Shown: piece by piece, positions 1-5,911 of the stretch
Layout: every line of letters starts with the position of its first letter
Position numbering within the stretch: the stretch's first letter is position 1
The notes under the pieces: model-generated
Told to the model about the DNA's origin: nothing
What the model saw: the letters and a program-made list of their open reading frames with translations, nothing else
Database searches by the model: none
Program-made: the position numbers and the translations under genes
Assembly (NCBI GenBank): GCA_012515365.1
Contig: JAAYYM010000730.1
Location: 1-5,911 of the forward strand
Length of the DNA: 5,911 nt
Direction of reading: 5' to 3'
Origin: Clostridia bacterium
Lineage (GTDB): Bacteria > Bacillota_A > Clostridia > Lachnospirales > Lachnospiraceae

Positions 1-143
1 CTCTGAGTGGCCCTAATCCGGTCCGGTGATTCCGTTATCATCTAATGAAGATACTCCTTGACTAAGGAGTAAAATAGGGTGGAACCACGAAGTATATTCG
101 TCCCTTGCACTGGTTTAATAATGAGTGCAAGGGATTATTTTTT
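1..143 (+). promoter_or_regulatory. T-box riboswitch, 3' part (threonine type inferred from the downstream gene)
   Basis: This is the 3' half of a T-box leader, an RNA that senses uncharged tRNA and controls transcription read-through. Visible parts are a CCGTTATC segment near 32-39, a perfect 7-bp stem III hairpin (53-59 with 64-70), and the conserved T-box AGGGTGGAACCACG at 76-89. The antiterminator forms by pairing AGGG (76-79) plus ACG (87-89) with CGTCCCT (99-105), leaving the usual 7-base bulge TGGAACC (80-86). In this family the TGGN of the bulge pairs with the tRNA acceptor end NCCA, so TGGA predicts U as discriminator base. Stem I and the specifier codon lie upstream of the window, so the amino acid cannot be read directly. 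Threonine is inferred because thrS is downstream. Confidence 0.95.
101..143 (+). terminator. T-box-controlled intrinsic terminator
   Basis: CCCTTGCACT (102-111) pairs perfectly with AGTGCAAGGG (124-133), and T101-A134 can extend the stem to 11 bp. The loop is 12 bases and a T-run follows at 138-143. The 5' arm shares CCCT (102-105) with the antiterminator, so the two structures are mutually exclusive. This is the expected switch: uncharged tRNA stabilises the antiterminator and allows transcription into the downstream genes. Confidence 0.95.
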
Positions 144-194
144 ATGTAAACCAATGAAGGTTCTTTTTTAGAACAACACACGAAAGGAGAGTTT

Positions 195-455
195 ATGGAC
201 AACTATTTATCAGAAGCAACATTAGGTGGAACTGATTTAAAGGACAAAATCGAGCAAAATAAACTGCTGATCATTGCAGCACTCATTTTTATGGCAGGAG
301 TAGCAGTGGGAGTACTGCTTTCACCTGTTAAAAAGGGATTCCATTTTGCAATCGGAAGCAATAACAGTGTTAGAAACAGTGGTGACGGAACACTGTTTGG
401 CATGAATCAAAAGGCCAGCCACAATAGTGCTGAAGGCAAATTGCAACAGCATTAA
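195..455 (+). CDS. small single-span membrane protein, function unknown
   Basis: An 86-residue protein that I do not recognise. Residues 1-22 are polar and charged. Residues 23-45 form one hydrophobic helix with a small-residue AGVAVGV stretch, ending in SPVKKG. The remaining 40 residues are polar, rich in Asn, Ser and Gly, and lack cysteines. The basic KK directly after the helix suggests the C-terminal tail may be cytoplasmic, but there is also a Lys at residue 23, so topology is uncertain. The ATG at 195 has a good ribosome binding site (AAGGAGA, 184-190) at short spacing. The gene lies between the T-box terminator and thrS, 81 bases before the thrS start, so it should be co-transcribed with thrS under T-box control. 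The helix-plus-SP-KKG pattern loosely recalls YtxH-like small membrane proteins, but that is not enough for a family call. Confidence 0.75.
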   Translation: MDNYLSEATLGGTDLKDKIEQNKLLIIAALIFMAGVAVGVLLSPVKKGFHFAIGSNNSVRNSGDGTLFGMNQKASHNSAEGKLQQH

Positions 456-536
456 GAGCTTACGCAGAGAAAAGACAGAAAGTCAGTGTTAAAATTAAAA
501 GCAGAAATGCAATGTGAAATGAAAGAGGAAAAGAAG

Positions 537-2468
537 ATGCAGATTACATTAAAAGATGGTTCTAAAAAAGAATATGAAAAAGCAATGACAGTACTTGAGA
601 TTGCAAATGACATCAGTGAAGGACTTGCCAGAGCAGCATGCGCTGGAGAAGTAGATGGAGAACGAGTAGATTTAAGAACAATAGTTGATCATGATTGCAG
701 CTTAAGCATTATGACTTTTGCAGATAAGGGTGGAATGGATGCATTCCGTCATACAACTTCTCATATCATGGCACAGGCGATCAAGAGATTATATCCGAAT
801 GCAAAGCTAGCAATCGGACCTTCTATTGATGATGGGTTCTATTATGATATCGATAATGATGAACCACTCACGACAGAGGATCTTGATAAAATCGAAGCTG
901 AAATGAAGAAGATCGTAAAAGAAAATCTTGCAATCGAGCAGTTTACGATGACAAGAGAGGAAGCAATCAAATTTATGGAGAAAAAGAATGAGCCGTATAA
1001 GGTAGAGCTGATCCGCGATCTGCCGGAGGATGCTGTGCTTAGCTTTTATCGCCAAGGTGAATTCACAGATTTGTGTGCCGGCCCTCATTTGATGTCAACT
1101 AAGCCTGTCAAGGCATTCAAATTAACAAAAATCGCCGGTGCATATTGGCGTGGAAATGAAAAGAACAAAATGTTGACCAGAATCTATGGAACTTCTTATA
1201 CGAAAGCAGCTGAGCTGGATGAATATCTGGAGCGTATGGAAGAAGCTAAGAAGCGCGATCACAGAAAGATCGGCAAGGAACTTGGTCTGTTTATGATGGC
1301 TGATGAAGGTCCGGGATTCCCATTCTTCCTGCCAAAGGGAATGATTCTTAAAAATCTGCTGCTTGATTATTGGAGAGAAATCCATTCAAGAGACGGATAT
1401 GTGGAAATCTCTACACCAATTATGTTAAATAAAGATCTTTGGCTGACTTCAGGACACTGGGATCACTATAAAGACAATATGTACACGACAATGGTTGACG
1501 AGGAAGAATTCTGTGTAAAACCGATGAATTGTCCAGGCGGTATGCTTGTTTATAAAGCAACACCACATTCCTATCGTGATCTTCCGATCCGTATGGGTGA
1601 AATCGGACTTGTTCACAGACATGAGAAATCAGGCGCGCTTCATGGATTGATGCGTGTACGCTGTTTCCATCAGGATGATGCTCATATTTTTATGACACCT
1701 GAGCAGATCACGGATGAAATTAAAGGCGTTGTAAGTCTGATCGATGAAGTTTACAGTCTGTTTGGATTCAAATATCATGTAGAGCTGTCAACACGTCCAG
1801 AGGATTCGATGGGAAGTGATGAAGATTGGGAGGCAGCTACAAAAGGACTCCAGAAAGCACTTGATGAGCTTGGACTTTCTTATGTGGTCAATGAAGGAGA
1901 CGGTGCATTCTATGGTCCAAAGATTGACTTCCATCTTGAAGATTCAATCGGAAGAACATGGCAGTGTGGAACGATTCAGCTTGATTTCCAGATGCCTCAG
2001 AGGTTTGAAGCAGAATATATCGGTGCTGATGATGAGAAACATCGTCCGATCATGATCCATCGTGTGGCATTTGGTTCAATCGAACGTTTTATCGGAATTT
2101 TAACAGAGCATTTTGCAGGAAAATTTCCAACATGGCTTGCTCCGGTTCAAGTCAAAGTTCTTCCAATCTCAGAGAAATTCTTTGATTATGGAAATCAGGT
2201 TATGGCTGAGCTTAAGAAAAATGGAATTCGTTGTGAAATGGATACACGTGCAGAAAAGATCGGATATAAAATTCGTGAAGCCCGCATGGAGAGAGTTCCA
2301 TACATGCTGGTAGTCGGCATGCAGGAAGAGGCAGCTAATCTTGTTTCTGTCAGAAGCCGCTTCATGGGAGATGAAGGCCAGAAACATCTCTTTGACTTTA
2401 TCAAAGACGTCAAGGAAGAAGTGGCAGCCCGCACAATCCGTGAAGAAATGACAGAAGAAAAGAAATAA
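537..2468 (+). CDS. thrS: threonyl-tRNA synthetase
   Basis: Class II synthetase that joins threonine to tRNA-Thr in the cytoplasm; 643 residues, the usual full length. Domains in order: TGS (about 1-62); editing domain (about 65-225) with H72-TTS-H76 and C180-AGP-H184, matching the four residues that hydrolyse Ser-tRNA-Thr in E. coli ThrS; class II catalytic core (about 240-535); and anticodon-binding domain (about 537-635). Motif 2 is seen in HRHEKSGALHGLMRVR (360-375) and motif 3 in GSIERFIGIL (513-522). The catalytic zinc ligands are C332 (NCPGG), H383 (DDAHIF) and H508 (IHR), with spacing that matches the E. coli enzyme. The ATG at 537 is chosen because the protein then begins MQITLKDGS at the TGS domain and has GAGGA at 525-529 upstream; an in-frame GTG at 486 would add 17 unconserved residues. 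Control is by the T-box leader at 1-143. No clear terminator follows the gene. Confidence 0.98.
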   Translation: MQITLKDGSKKEYEKAMTVLEIANDISEGLARAACAGEVDGERVDLRTIVDHDCSLSIMTFADKGGMDAFRHTTSHIMAQAIKRLYPNAKLAIGPSIDDGFYYDIDNDEPLTTEDLDKIEAEMKKIVKENLAIEQFTMTREEAIKFMEKKNEPYKVELIRDLPEDAVLSFYRQGEFTDLCAGPHLMSTKPVKAFKLTKIAGAYWRGNEKNKMLTRIYGTSYTKAAELDEYLERMEEAKKRDHRKIGKELGLFMMADEGPGFPFFLPKGMILKNLLLDYWREIHSRDGYVEISTPIMLNKDLWLTSGHWDHYKDNMYTTMVDEEEFCVKPMNCPGGMLVYKATPHSYRDLPIRMGEIGLVHRHEKSGALHGLMRVRCFHQDDAHIFMTPEQITDEIKGVVSLIDEVYSLFGFKYHVELSTRPEDSMGSDEDWEAATKGLQKALDELGLSYVVNEGDGAFYGPKIDFHLEDSIGRTWQCGTIQLDFQMPQRFEAEYIGADDEKHRPIMIHRVAFGSIERFIGILTEHFAGKFPTWLAPVQVKVLPISEKFFDYGNQVMAELKKNGIRCEMDTRAEKIGYKIREARMERVPYMLVVGMQEEAANLVSVRSRFMGDEGQKHLFDFIKDVKEEVAARTIREEMTEEKK

Positions 2469-2565
2469 AATAGAACGATATATCAATTAAAAAAAGCTGC
2501 GGTGCATAAAACAGTCATCCACATGAAATACTATGCTTATATGAACAAAAATAGGAGGCAATGTG

Positions 2566-2901
2566 ATGACAAGACTAGAATGCAGTGCGGTTACATGCAG
2601 ATACAATGATAATGAATTATGTGCCAGAGGCGAAATTCATGTAAAGGGACACGAAGCCAGAACCATGTGCGACACTTGCTGTGGAAGTTATGAAAAGGAA
2701 GCTTACGAAGGCGTATCAAATGCTTATTCTGATTCCTGCAGCTGTCATAAGGATGGGAAGGGAAGCATCAAGGTAGGGTGCGAAGCACAACGTTGCTGCT
2801 TTAATGAAAGTGGACGCTGCGCAGCAGATCATATCGGCATTTCAGGATATGATGCAAATCATAAAGATGATACAGAATGTGCATCGTTCAGACTTGACTG
2901 A
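2566..2901 (+). CDS. DUF1540 protein with two tandem domains
   Basis: A 111-residue, cysteine-rich protein (13 Cys) made of two DUF1540 modules. Module 1 (residues 5-42) has C6, C11, C19 and C39, ending DTCCGSY; module 2 (71-108) has C72, C77, C85 and C105, ending DTECASF. Both share the layout C-x4-C, a third Cys, an Ile-containing strand and a final T-x-C-x-S-[FY]. The spaced cysteines suggest metal binding, but no biochemical role is established for the family. A Ser/Lys/Gly linker with C58 and C60 joins the modules. There is no signal peptide or membrane segment, so it is probably cytoplasmic. The ATG at 2566 is preferred over the GTG at 2563, since AGGAGG (2553-2558) then lies 7 bases upstream. 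The gene starts 97 bases after thrS and could receive read-through from it; no convincing promoter of its own was found. Confidence 0.9.
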   Translation: MTRLECSAVTCRYNDNELCARGEIHVKGHEARTMCDTCCGSYEKEAYEGVSNAYSDSCSCHKDGKGSIKVGCEAQRCCFNESGRCAADHIGISGYDANHKDDTECASFRLD

Positions 2902-2908
2902 CTTGATT

Positions 2909-2929
2909 GGGGAGTGTAGACTCCCCTTT
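2909..2929 (+). terminator. probable weak intrinsic terminator after the DUF1540 gene
   Basis: GGGGAGT (2909-2915) pairs perfectly with ACTCCCC (2920-2926) across a 4-base loop, starting 7 bases after the stop codon. The T-tract is only TTT, then C and a run of A, so it would be less efficient than the other two terminators in this window. The reverse strand has no T-run beyond the hairpin. Confidence 0.55.
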
Positions 2930-2941
2930 CAAAAAAAAATA

Positions 2942-2970
2942 GTGCAATAATGTAGGCGGTCGTGTATAAT
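2942..2970 (+). promoter_or_regulatory. putative sigma-A promoter for the TM2 gene
   Basis: A perfect -10 hexamer TATAAT lies at 2965-2970. At 17-base spacing the -35 position reads GTGCAA (2942-2947), only 3 of 6 matches to TTGACA. The -10 ends 49 bases before the start codon at 3020 and follows the hairpin at 2909-2926, a sensible place for a new transcription unit. Confidence 0.5.
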
Positions 2971-3019
2971 AATAGGAACAACGCTTAATGAAGTGTAAAT
3001 TATTAAGGAGGATATTATT

Positions 3020-3445
3020 ATGAAATTTTGTGAAAAATGTGGAGCAGAATTAGACGAGGGAGCTCAGTTCTGTACATCCTGTGGAGCTGCATTAGCAACT
3101 GATACAGCTGACAAATATGAAAAGGTTGAGGCGGAAACAATTCCACCAACATCTGATTCAGCTACATATACGAACCAGCAGGTTCCACCAACAAATCAAA
3201 ACACAACATCATCAAATCCGAATCAAAAATCAAAAATTGTAGCCGGTCTGCTCGGAATATTCTTAGGTAGTCTTGGTATTCATCGTTTTTATTTGGGATA
3301 TACCGGAATTGGTATTGTTCAGATCATTGTAACAATCGTTACATGTGGTCTCGGTTCTTTATGGGGATTCATCGAGGGTATCCTGATCCTTTGCGGAGTT
3401 GGTTCTTACACAACAGATGCAGATGGCAATCCACTTGGAGACTGA
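3020..3445 (+). CDS. zinc-ribbon and TM2-domain membrane protein
   Basis: A 141-residue protein in three parts. Residues 1-25 are a zinc ribbon with two CxxC knuckles, C4-EK-C7 and C18-TS-C21. Residues 26-70 are a low-complexity linker rich in Thr, Pro, Asn, Gln and Ser. Residues 70-128 are a TM2 domain: two hydrophobic helices flanking the signature G-x-HRFYLG (86-93) and the LGSLWGFIEGILIL segment (111-124). The cytoplasmic membrane is the likely location. TM2 proteins are widespread in bacteria, but their biochemical role is not established. The ATG at 3020 has a strong AAGGAGG (3005-3011) 8 bases upstream. The next gene starts 13 bases after the stop, so the two probably form an operon and may work together. 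Confidence 0.93.
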   Translation: MKFCEKCGAELDEGAQFCTSCGAALATDTADKYEKVEAETIPPTSDSATYTNQQVPPTNQNTTSSNPNQKSKIVAGLLGIFLGSLGIHRFYLGYTGIGIVQIIVTIVTCGLGSLWGFIEGILILCGVGSYTTDADGNPLGD

Positions 3446-3458
3446 TTCGGGGATTATC

Positions 3459-4229
3459 ATGACGGAACAAACTGATTCGAGACAAAAAATGACGGAATTC
3501 AGTGGAATAAATGAGCTATATTCCGTTTATCGAAAAAGTGCAATCATTAAAATGACAGGCGTGCTGACTGTTGCCATAGGACTTCTCCTATGGTACGGTC
3601 TTGCACGTCTGTTTGAGCTTGGAATAATTGGGAATCAGATCAGTCCCAAGGCAAGAACAATGTTACCGTTTGCCTTACTGTTTTTACTCATGCTTTTGGC
3701 GGCTGTGGCTCTTTCATGGGCTGAATGGATGAAAATGAAAAGAGAACGAAGCATGTGTCAGACAGGAGAGTGCGCTAGTGTTGAGGATCAACAGGTCCGT
3801 ATAAATCTTTGGGAAGCAAGAAGACAAAGGTTCAAAATGGGATGCACGCTCACCATACTTGGAATCCTTGCCGGTATGCTTGGATTTGTAATTTTGGCAG
3901 GATATTCAGGAAGTACAAAAAAAATGATATTAGCGGGAACATGCTGGCTGATCGTTGCTTGCGGAGCATCGATTGGATATTTCACTTATGAGTGGAGCAT
4001 GTTTGATAGCTTGCATCAGTTGGTCAGTTTAGTAGAAATGATAACGACAGAAAGAAAACAAAAATATGTGATGAAGCAGTTAGAAATCATTCTCATCTTT
4101 GTGACTGCAGCCATTTTTCTATATTGGGGAGGCAGATATCTGAGATGGGATATTTGTTGGATTGTTTTCCCGATTGGACTCGCAATATATGGGATGATTT
4201 CCACAATTACATATGGAATAAAAAGGTAA
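3459..4229 (+). CDS. polytopic membrane protein of unknown function, about six helices
   Basis: A 256-residue protein not assigned to a family. Hydrophobic segments lie near residues 29-52, 68-88, 128-148, 155-176, 207-226 and 231-252, grouped as three helix pairs. Charged stretches separate the pairs: about 89-127 is rich in Lys, Arg and Glu, and about 178-206 has KQKYVMKQ before helix 5. The even helix count and basic loops suggest both ends are cytoplasmic. The ATG at 3459 is chosen because it follows the TM2 stop by 13 bases with a modest GGGGAT (3449-3454); an in-frame ATG at 3399 lies inside the TM2 gene, overlaps it heavily and adds a non-hydrophobic leader. Co-transcription with the TM2 gene, perhaps with translational coupling, is likely. 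The stop codon sits inside a 17-base tandem repeat. No catalytic or transporter motif was recognised. Confidence 0.8.
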   Translation: MTEQTDSRQKMTEFSGINELYSVYRKSAIIKMTGVLTVAIGLLLWYGLARLFELGIIGNQISPKARTMLPFALLFLLMLLAAVALSWAEWMKMKRERSMCQTGECASVEDQQVRINLWEARRQRFKMGCTLTILGILAGMLGFVILAGYSGSTKKMILAGTCWLIVACGASIGYFTYEWSMFDSLHQLVSLVEMITTERKQKYVMKQLEIILIFVTAAIFLYWGGRYLRWDICWIVFPIGLAIYGMISTITYGIKR

Positions 4230-4262
4230 AAACAATAAGAAGGTAAAAACAATAAGAAGGTA
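4223..4262 (+). repeat. 17-bp tandem repeat, 2.35 copies, across a stop codon
   Basis: AAGGTAAAAACAATAAG occurs at 4223-4239 and again identically at 4240-4256, followed by a partial AAGGTA at 4257-4262. The first copy contains the last codons and the TAA of the upstream membrane protein gene. The identity of the copies suggests a recent slippage duplication; no function is apparent. Confidence 0.9.
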
Positions 4263-4271
4263 TTATGTAAG

Positions 4272-4307
4272 GGAAGTGGTGACATATGTCACACACTTCC
4301 TTTTTTT
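4272..4307 (+). terminator. strong intrinsic terminator
   Basis: GGAAGTG (4272-4278) pairs with CACTTCC (4294-4300), and the inner palindrome GTGACATATGTCAC (4279-4292) continues the stem with one bulged A at 4293. A run of seven T follows at 4301-4307. It lies 43 bases after the membrane protein stop and ends the TM2 operon on the + strand. Confidence 0.93.
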
Positions 4308-4433
4308 ATTTGTGATAAATGTAATTAGAAAAATATTCCGTTATATTTTACAATTAGCTATGTTGGGTTAATCGTTATAGTAAATACCTATTAAATGTAA
4401 AAAACATAGTGAAGGATTAAGTGAGGGAGAGAA

Positions 4434-5911
4434 ATGAGAAAACAAATCATTCTTTTATTAACAGCAGCATTGGTCATTACATCTGTTCCACAGAGTGTTA
4501 TGGCAAGTGTGAACACGACATCGGATAATGAGATTTCTGATGAAATAAATTTAGAGGATACAGTATCGGACAATGAAGCGTTTGACGAGATGCATTTAAA
4601 AGACACAACCTCAGACAATGCAGTATCTGAACATACGATTTCTGAAGATGTTATATCCGAAGATACTGTATCAGATAATACTGTATCTGAAGATACCGTA
4701 TCCGGCAATGCAGTATCCGAAAATAGCATTTCTGAAAACATCATTGATGACGCGTATCTGAATTATGATGGAAAGAATGATTATGTAGTGGAAAAGAGTG
4801 AGCAGGCGTATGCGGATCCCGACAATCAGGATTCTAAAGTGCAAGAAGAATGGATGGCGGCTACGCATATTCCTTATCAGTATTCAGCAGTGGAAGATGG
4901 ATATGTGACTTCTGTAAAGGATCAGCGCCCCTACGCTACAAACTGGGTGTTTTCTGCTACAGCTGCTATGGAGTCATCTATGATTAAACGTGGAATAAGC
5001 GCAGCAGATCAAACCGATTTGTCTGAGCTTGGACTTGCATATTTCCTGTACGGTCCGGTCAGAGATCCACTTGGAAATGCAAGTAATGATAAGAATTCTT
5101 TGAGCAGTTCTACTTATTTGGAGGCAGGCGGAAATCTGTCCTATGTGATGAATTATCTATCTACATGGAATGGTGTTTACGAAGAAACAAAGATACCGTA
5201 TTCTTTGGCACAAAACACGATTCCGTCTTCCTATGCAGATGAGCAGAGTGCATGTCTGGAAGCTGCATATATAGTTGACTGTGAAGAAACAAACAGAATC
5301 AAGCAGCTGCTGATACAGTATGGAGCAGCTGCAACAAAATTCTATTTTTCCACATATTCAAAAAACTATCAGCCGACAAATAGTGCGTATCATTTATCGG
5401 GGTACCAATCTAGTAATTATAGTGCAACCATTGTTGGATGGGATGACACTTATCCGATCAGTAATTTTGCGGAATACAAACCAAGTGCTCCGGGTGCATG
5501 GCTTGTTAAAAACAGTCTTTCAGATGAAGGGGGAACAAAGGGATATTTCTGGATTTCATATGAAACATTGGCTGATCAGGATTCAGAGGCGTTTTTCTTT
5601 GTGATGAAAGAGAAGGATCCACTTGCAAGAAACTATTTTTATGATGGTTCAGCATATGCACATAAAATGGACTGGATGAGTCATCTCTCAGTTGCGAATG
5701 TTTATACGATGCAAGGTGGAGAAAATGGAAGAACAGAATTTCTGGATGGGGTAGGTTTGACTTCAACCGCAAGAAATATCAGAATTTCAATTTACAAAAA
5801 CCCAACAGACAGCGCGATACCAAGTTCGGGAGAATGCGTAGAGACATTTGAAGAAGCAAATCTTTCACCAGGATTTCATACAATTCCGTTAAGAAAAGCG
5901 ATTCCTGTTGA
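4434..5911 (+). CDS. secreted papain-like (C1A) pseudo-peptidase with lectin-like domain, 3' end beyond window
   Basis: The first 492 residues of a gene still open at the window edge. Residues 1-24 are a signal peptide: RK, a hydrophobic core and a likely cut after V-M-A24. Residues 28-102 are an acidic Ser/Glu/Asp/Asn repeat region. Residues about 145-392 carry the C1A papain fold, recognised by GYVTSVKDQ (156-164), W-x-FSA (171-175), ATIVGWDD (331-338), GAWLVKNS (354-361) and GYFWISYE (370-377). From about 400 the protein resembles the lectin-like domain that follows the peptidase in clostridial surface proteases such as C. difficile Cwp84. The oxyanion-hole Gln (Q164) and catalytic Asn (N360) are present. 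However, the nucleophile position, six residues after Q164, is Asn170, the catalytic His position is Tyr329, and the usual Trp after the Asn is Leu362. The first cysteine in the protein is C274. The frame is undamaged, so a non-catalytic, probably binding, surface role is inferred. The ATG at 4434 has GAGGGAGAG just upstream. Confidence 0.9.
   Translation, partial: MRKQIILLLTAALVITSVPQSVMASVNTTSDNEISDEINLEDTVSDNEAFDEMHLKDTTSDNAVSEHTISEDVISEDTVSDNTVSEDTVSGNAVSENSISENIIDDAYLNYDGKNDYVVEKSEQAYADPDNQDSKVQEEWMAATHIPYQYSAVEDGYVTSVKDQRPYATNWVFSATAAMESSMIKRGISAADQTDLSELGLAYFLYGPVRDPLGNASNDKNSLSSSTYLEAGGNLSYVMNYLSTWNGVYEETKIPYSLAQNTIPSSYADEQSACLEAAYIVDCEETNRIKQLLIQYGAAATKFYFSTYSKNYQPTNSAYHLSGYQSSNYSATIVGWDDTYPISNFAEYKPSAPGAWLVKNSLSDEGGTKGYFWISYETLADQDSEAFFFVMKEKDPLARNYFYDGSAYAHKMDWMSHLSVANVYTMQGGENGRTEFLDGVGLTSTARNIRISIYKNPTDSAIPSSGECVETFEEANLSPGFHTIPLRKAIPV
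4605..4739 (+). repeat. array of nine 15-bp units encoding pentapeptides
   Basis: Residues 58-102 of the pseudo-peptidase are nine back-to-back pentapeptides of pattern x-[VIT]-S-[EDG]-[NDH]: TTSDN, AVSEH, TISED, VISED, TVSDN, TVSED, TVSGN, AVSEN and SISEN. Ser in position 3 is invariant. Codons vary between units (TCA, TCT, TCC), so the peptide pattern is held more tightly than the DNA. Looser copies (TTSDN, TVSDN) extend upstream to about 4515. The stretch is acidic and probably disordered; it would act as a spacer between the secretion signal and the folded domain. Confidence 0.92.

Noticed and set aside
160..174. Small hairpin GTTCT/AGAAC before the small membrane protein gene
   Set aside because: Only 5 bp, AT-rich and without a following T-run; it can arise by chance.
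486..536. GTG start 17 codons upstream for thrS
   Set aside because: The added residues do not belong to the TGS domain. The ATG at 537 has a closer purine-rich ribosome binding site and gives the standard N-terminus MQITLKDG.
807..1385. Minus-strand open frames inside thrS
   Set aside because: They are antisense to strongly conserved ThrS domains, lack ribosome binding sites and show no recognisable protein features.
1528..1542. NCPGG in ThrS where many ThrS proteins read NCPGH
   Set aside because: The zinc ligand Cys332 is intact, and the residue after PG varies among bacterial ThrS groups, so this is not evidence of lost function.
3399..3458. Earlier ATG for the six-helix membrane protein
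   Set aside because: It lies inside the TM2 gene, would overlap it by 47 bases, and adds 20 residues without membrane character. The ATG at 3459 sits right after the TM2 stop with a modest ribosome binding site.
4308..4433. Promoter for the pseudo-peptidase gene, for example TTTACA at 4347-4352 or TATAGT at 4376-4381
   Set aside because: These hexamers are 23 bases apart and no other pair gives 16-18 base spacing with acceptable matches. A promoter is expected in this AT-rich stretch, but I cannot place it.
4391..4744. Minus-strand open frame with a repetitive Ser/Asp/Thr-rich translation
   Set aside because: It is the antisense reading of the 15-bp pentapeptide array. The + strand has a ribosome binding site, a signal peptide and a long domain-bearing frame over the same bases.

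Overview
The window looks like chromosomal DNA of a low-to-moderate G+C Firmicute, most likely a Clostridia member of the Lachnospiraceae type. The grounds are a T-box leader on an aminoacyl-tRNA synthetase operon, strong AGGAGG-type ribosome binding sites, AT-rich intergenic DNA, a DUF1540 protein, and a secreted protein with [TA]-V-S-[ED]-[ND] repeats joined to a papain-like/lectin-like module, an architecture known from clostridial surface proteins. The family placement comes from recognition, not from a database search.

Layout, all on the + strand. Positions 1-143 are the 3' half of a T-box riboswitch: the stem III hairpin, the T-box antiterminator and the competing intrinsic terminator. 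The specifier loop lies upstream of the window. After the terminator come a small single-span membrane protein (195-455) and then threonyl-tRNA synthetase thrS (537-2468), so uncharged tRNA-Thr should control both. A short cysteine-rich protein with two DUF1540 modules follows (2566-2901) and ends at a hairpin. A second unit has its own -10 box and encodes a zinc-ribbon/TM2-domain membrane protein (3020-3445), followed after 13 bases by a six-helix membrane protein of unknown function (3459-4229). A strong intrinsic terminator (4272-4307) closes it.

The last gene (4434 to beyond the window end) encodes a secreted protein: signal peptide, acidic pentapeptide-repeat region, papain-family (C1A) fold and the start of a lectin-like domain. 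It carries the most interesting signal here. The catalytic Cys and His are both replaced (Asn170 and Tyr329), as is the Trp after the catalytic Asn (Leu362), while the surrounding fold motifs, the oxyanion-hole Gln and the catalytic-triad Asn are kept. It therefore appears to be an intact, translated pseudo-peptidase, probably kept for binding rather than proteolysis.

No mobile elements, tRNA or rRNA genes, or CRISPR arrays were seen. No gene-free stretch exceeds 300 bases.
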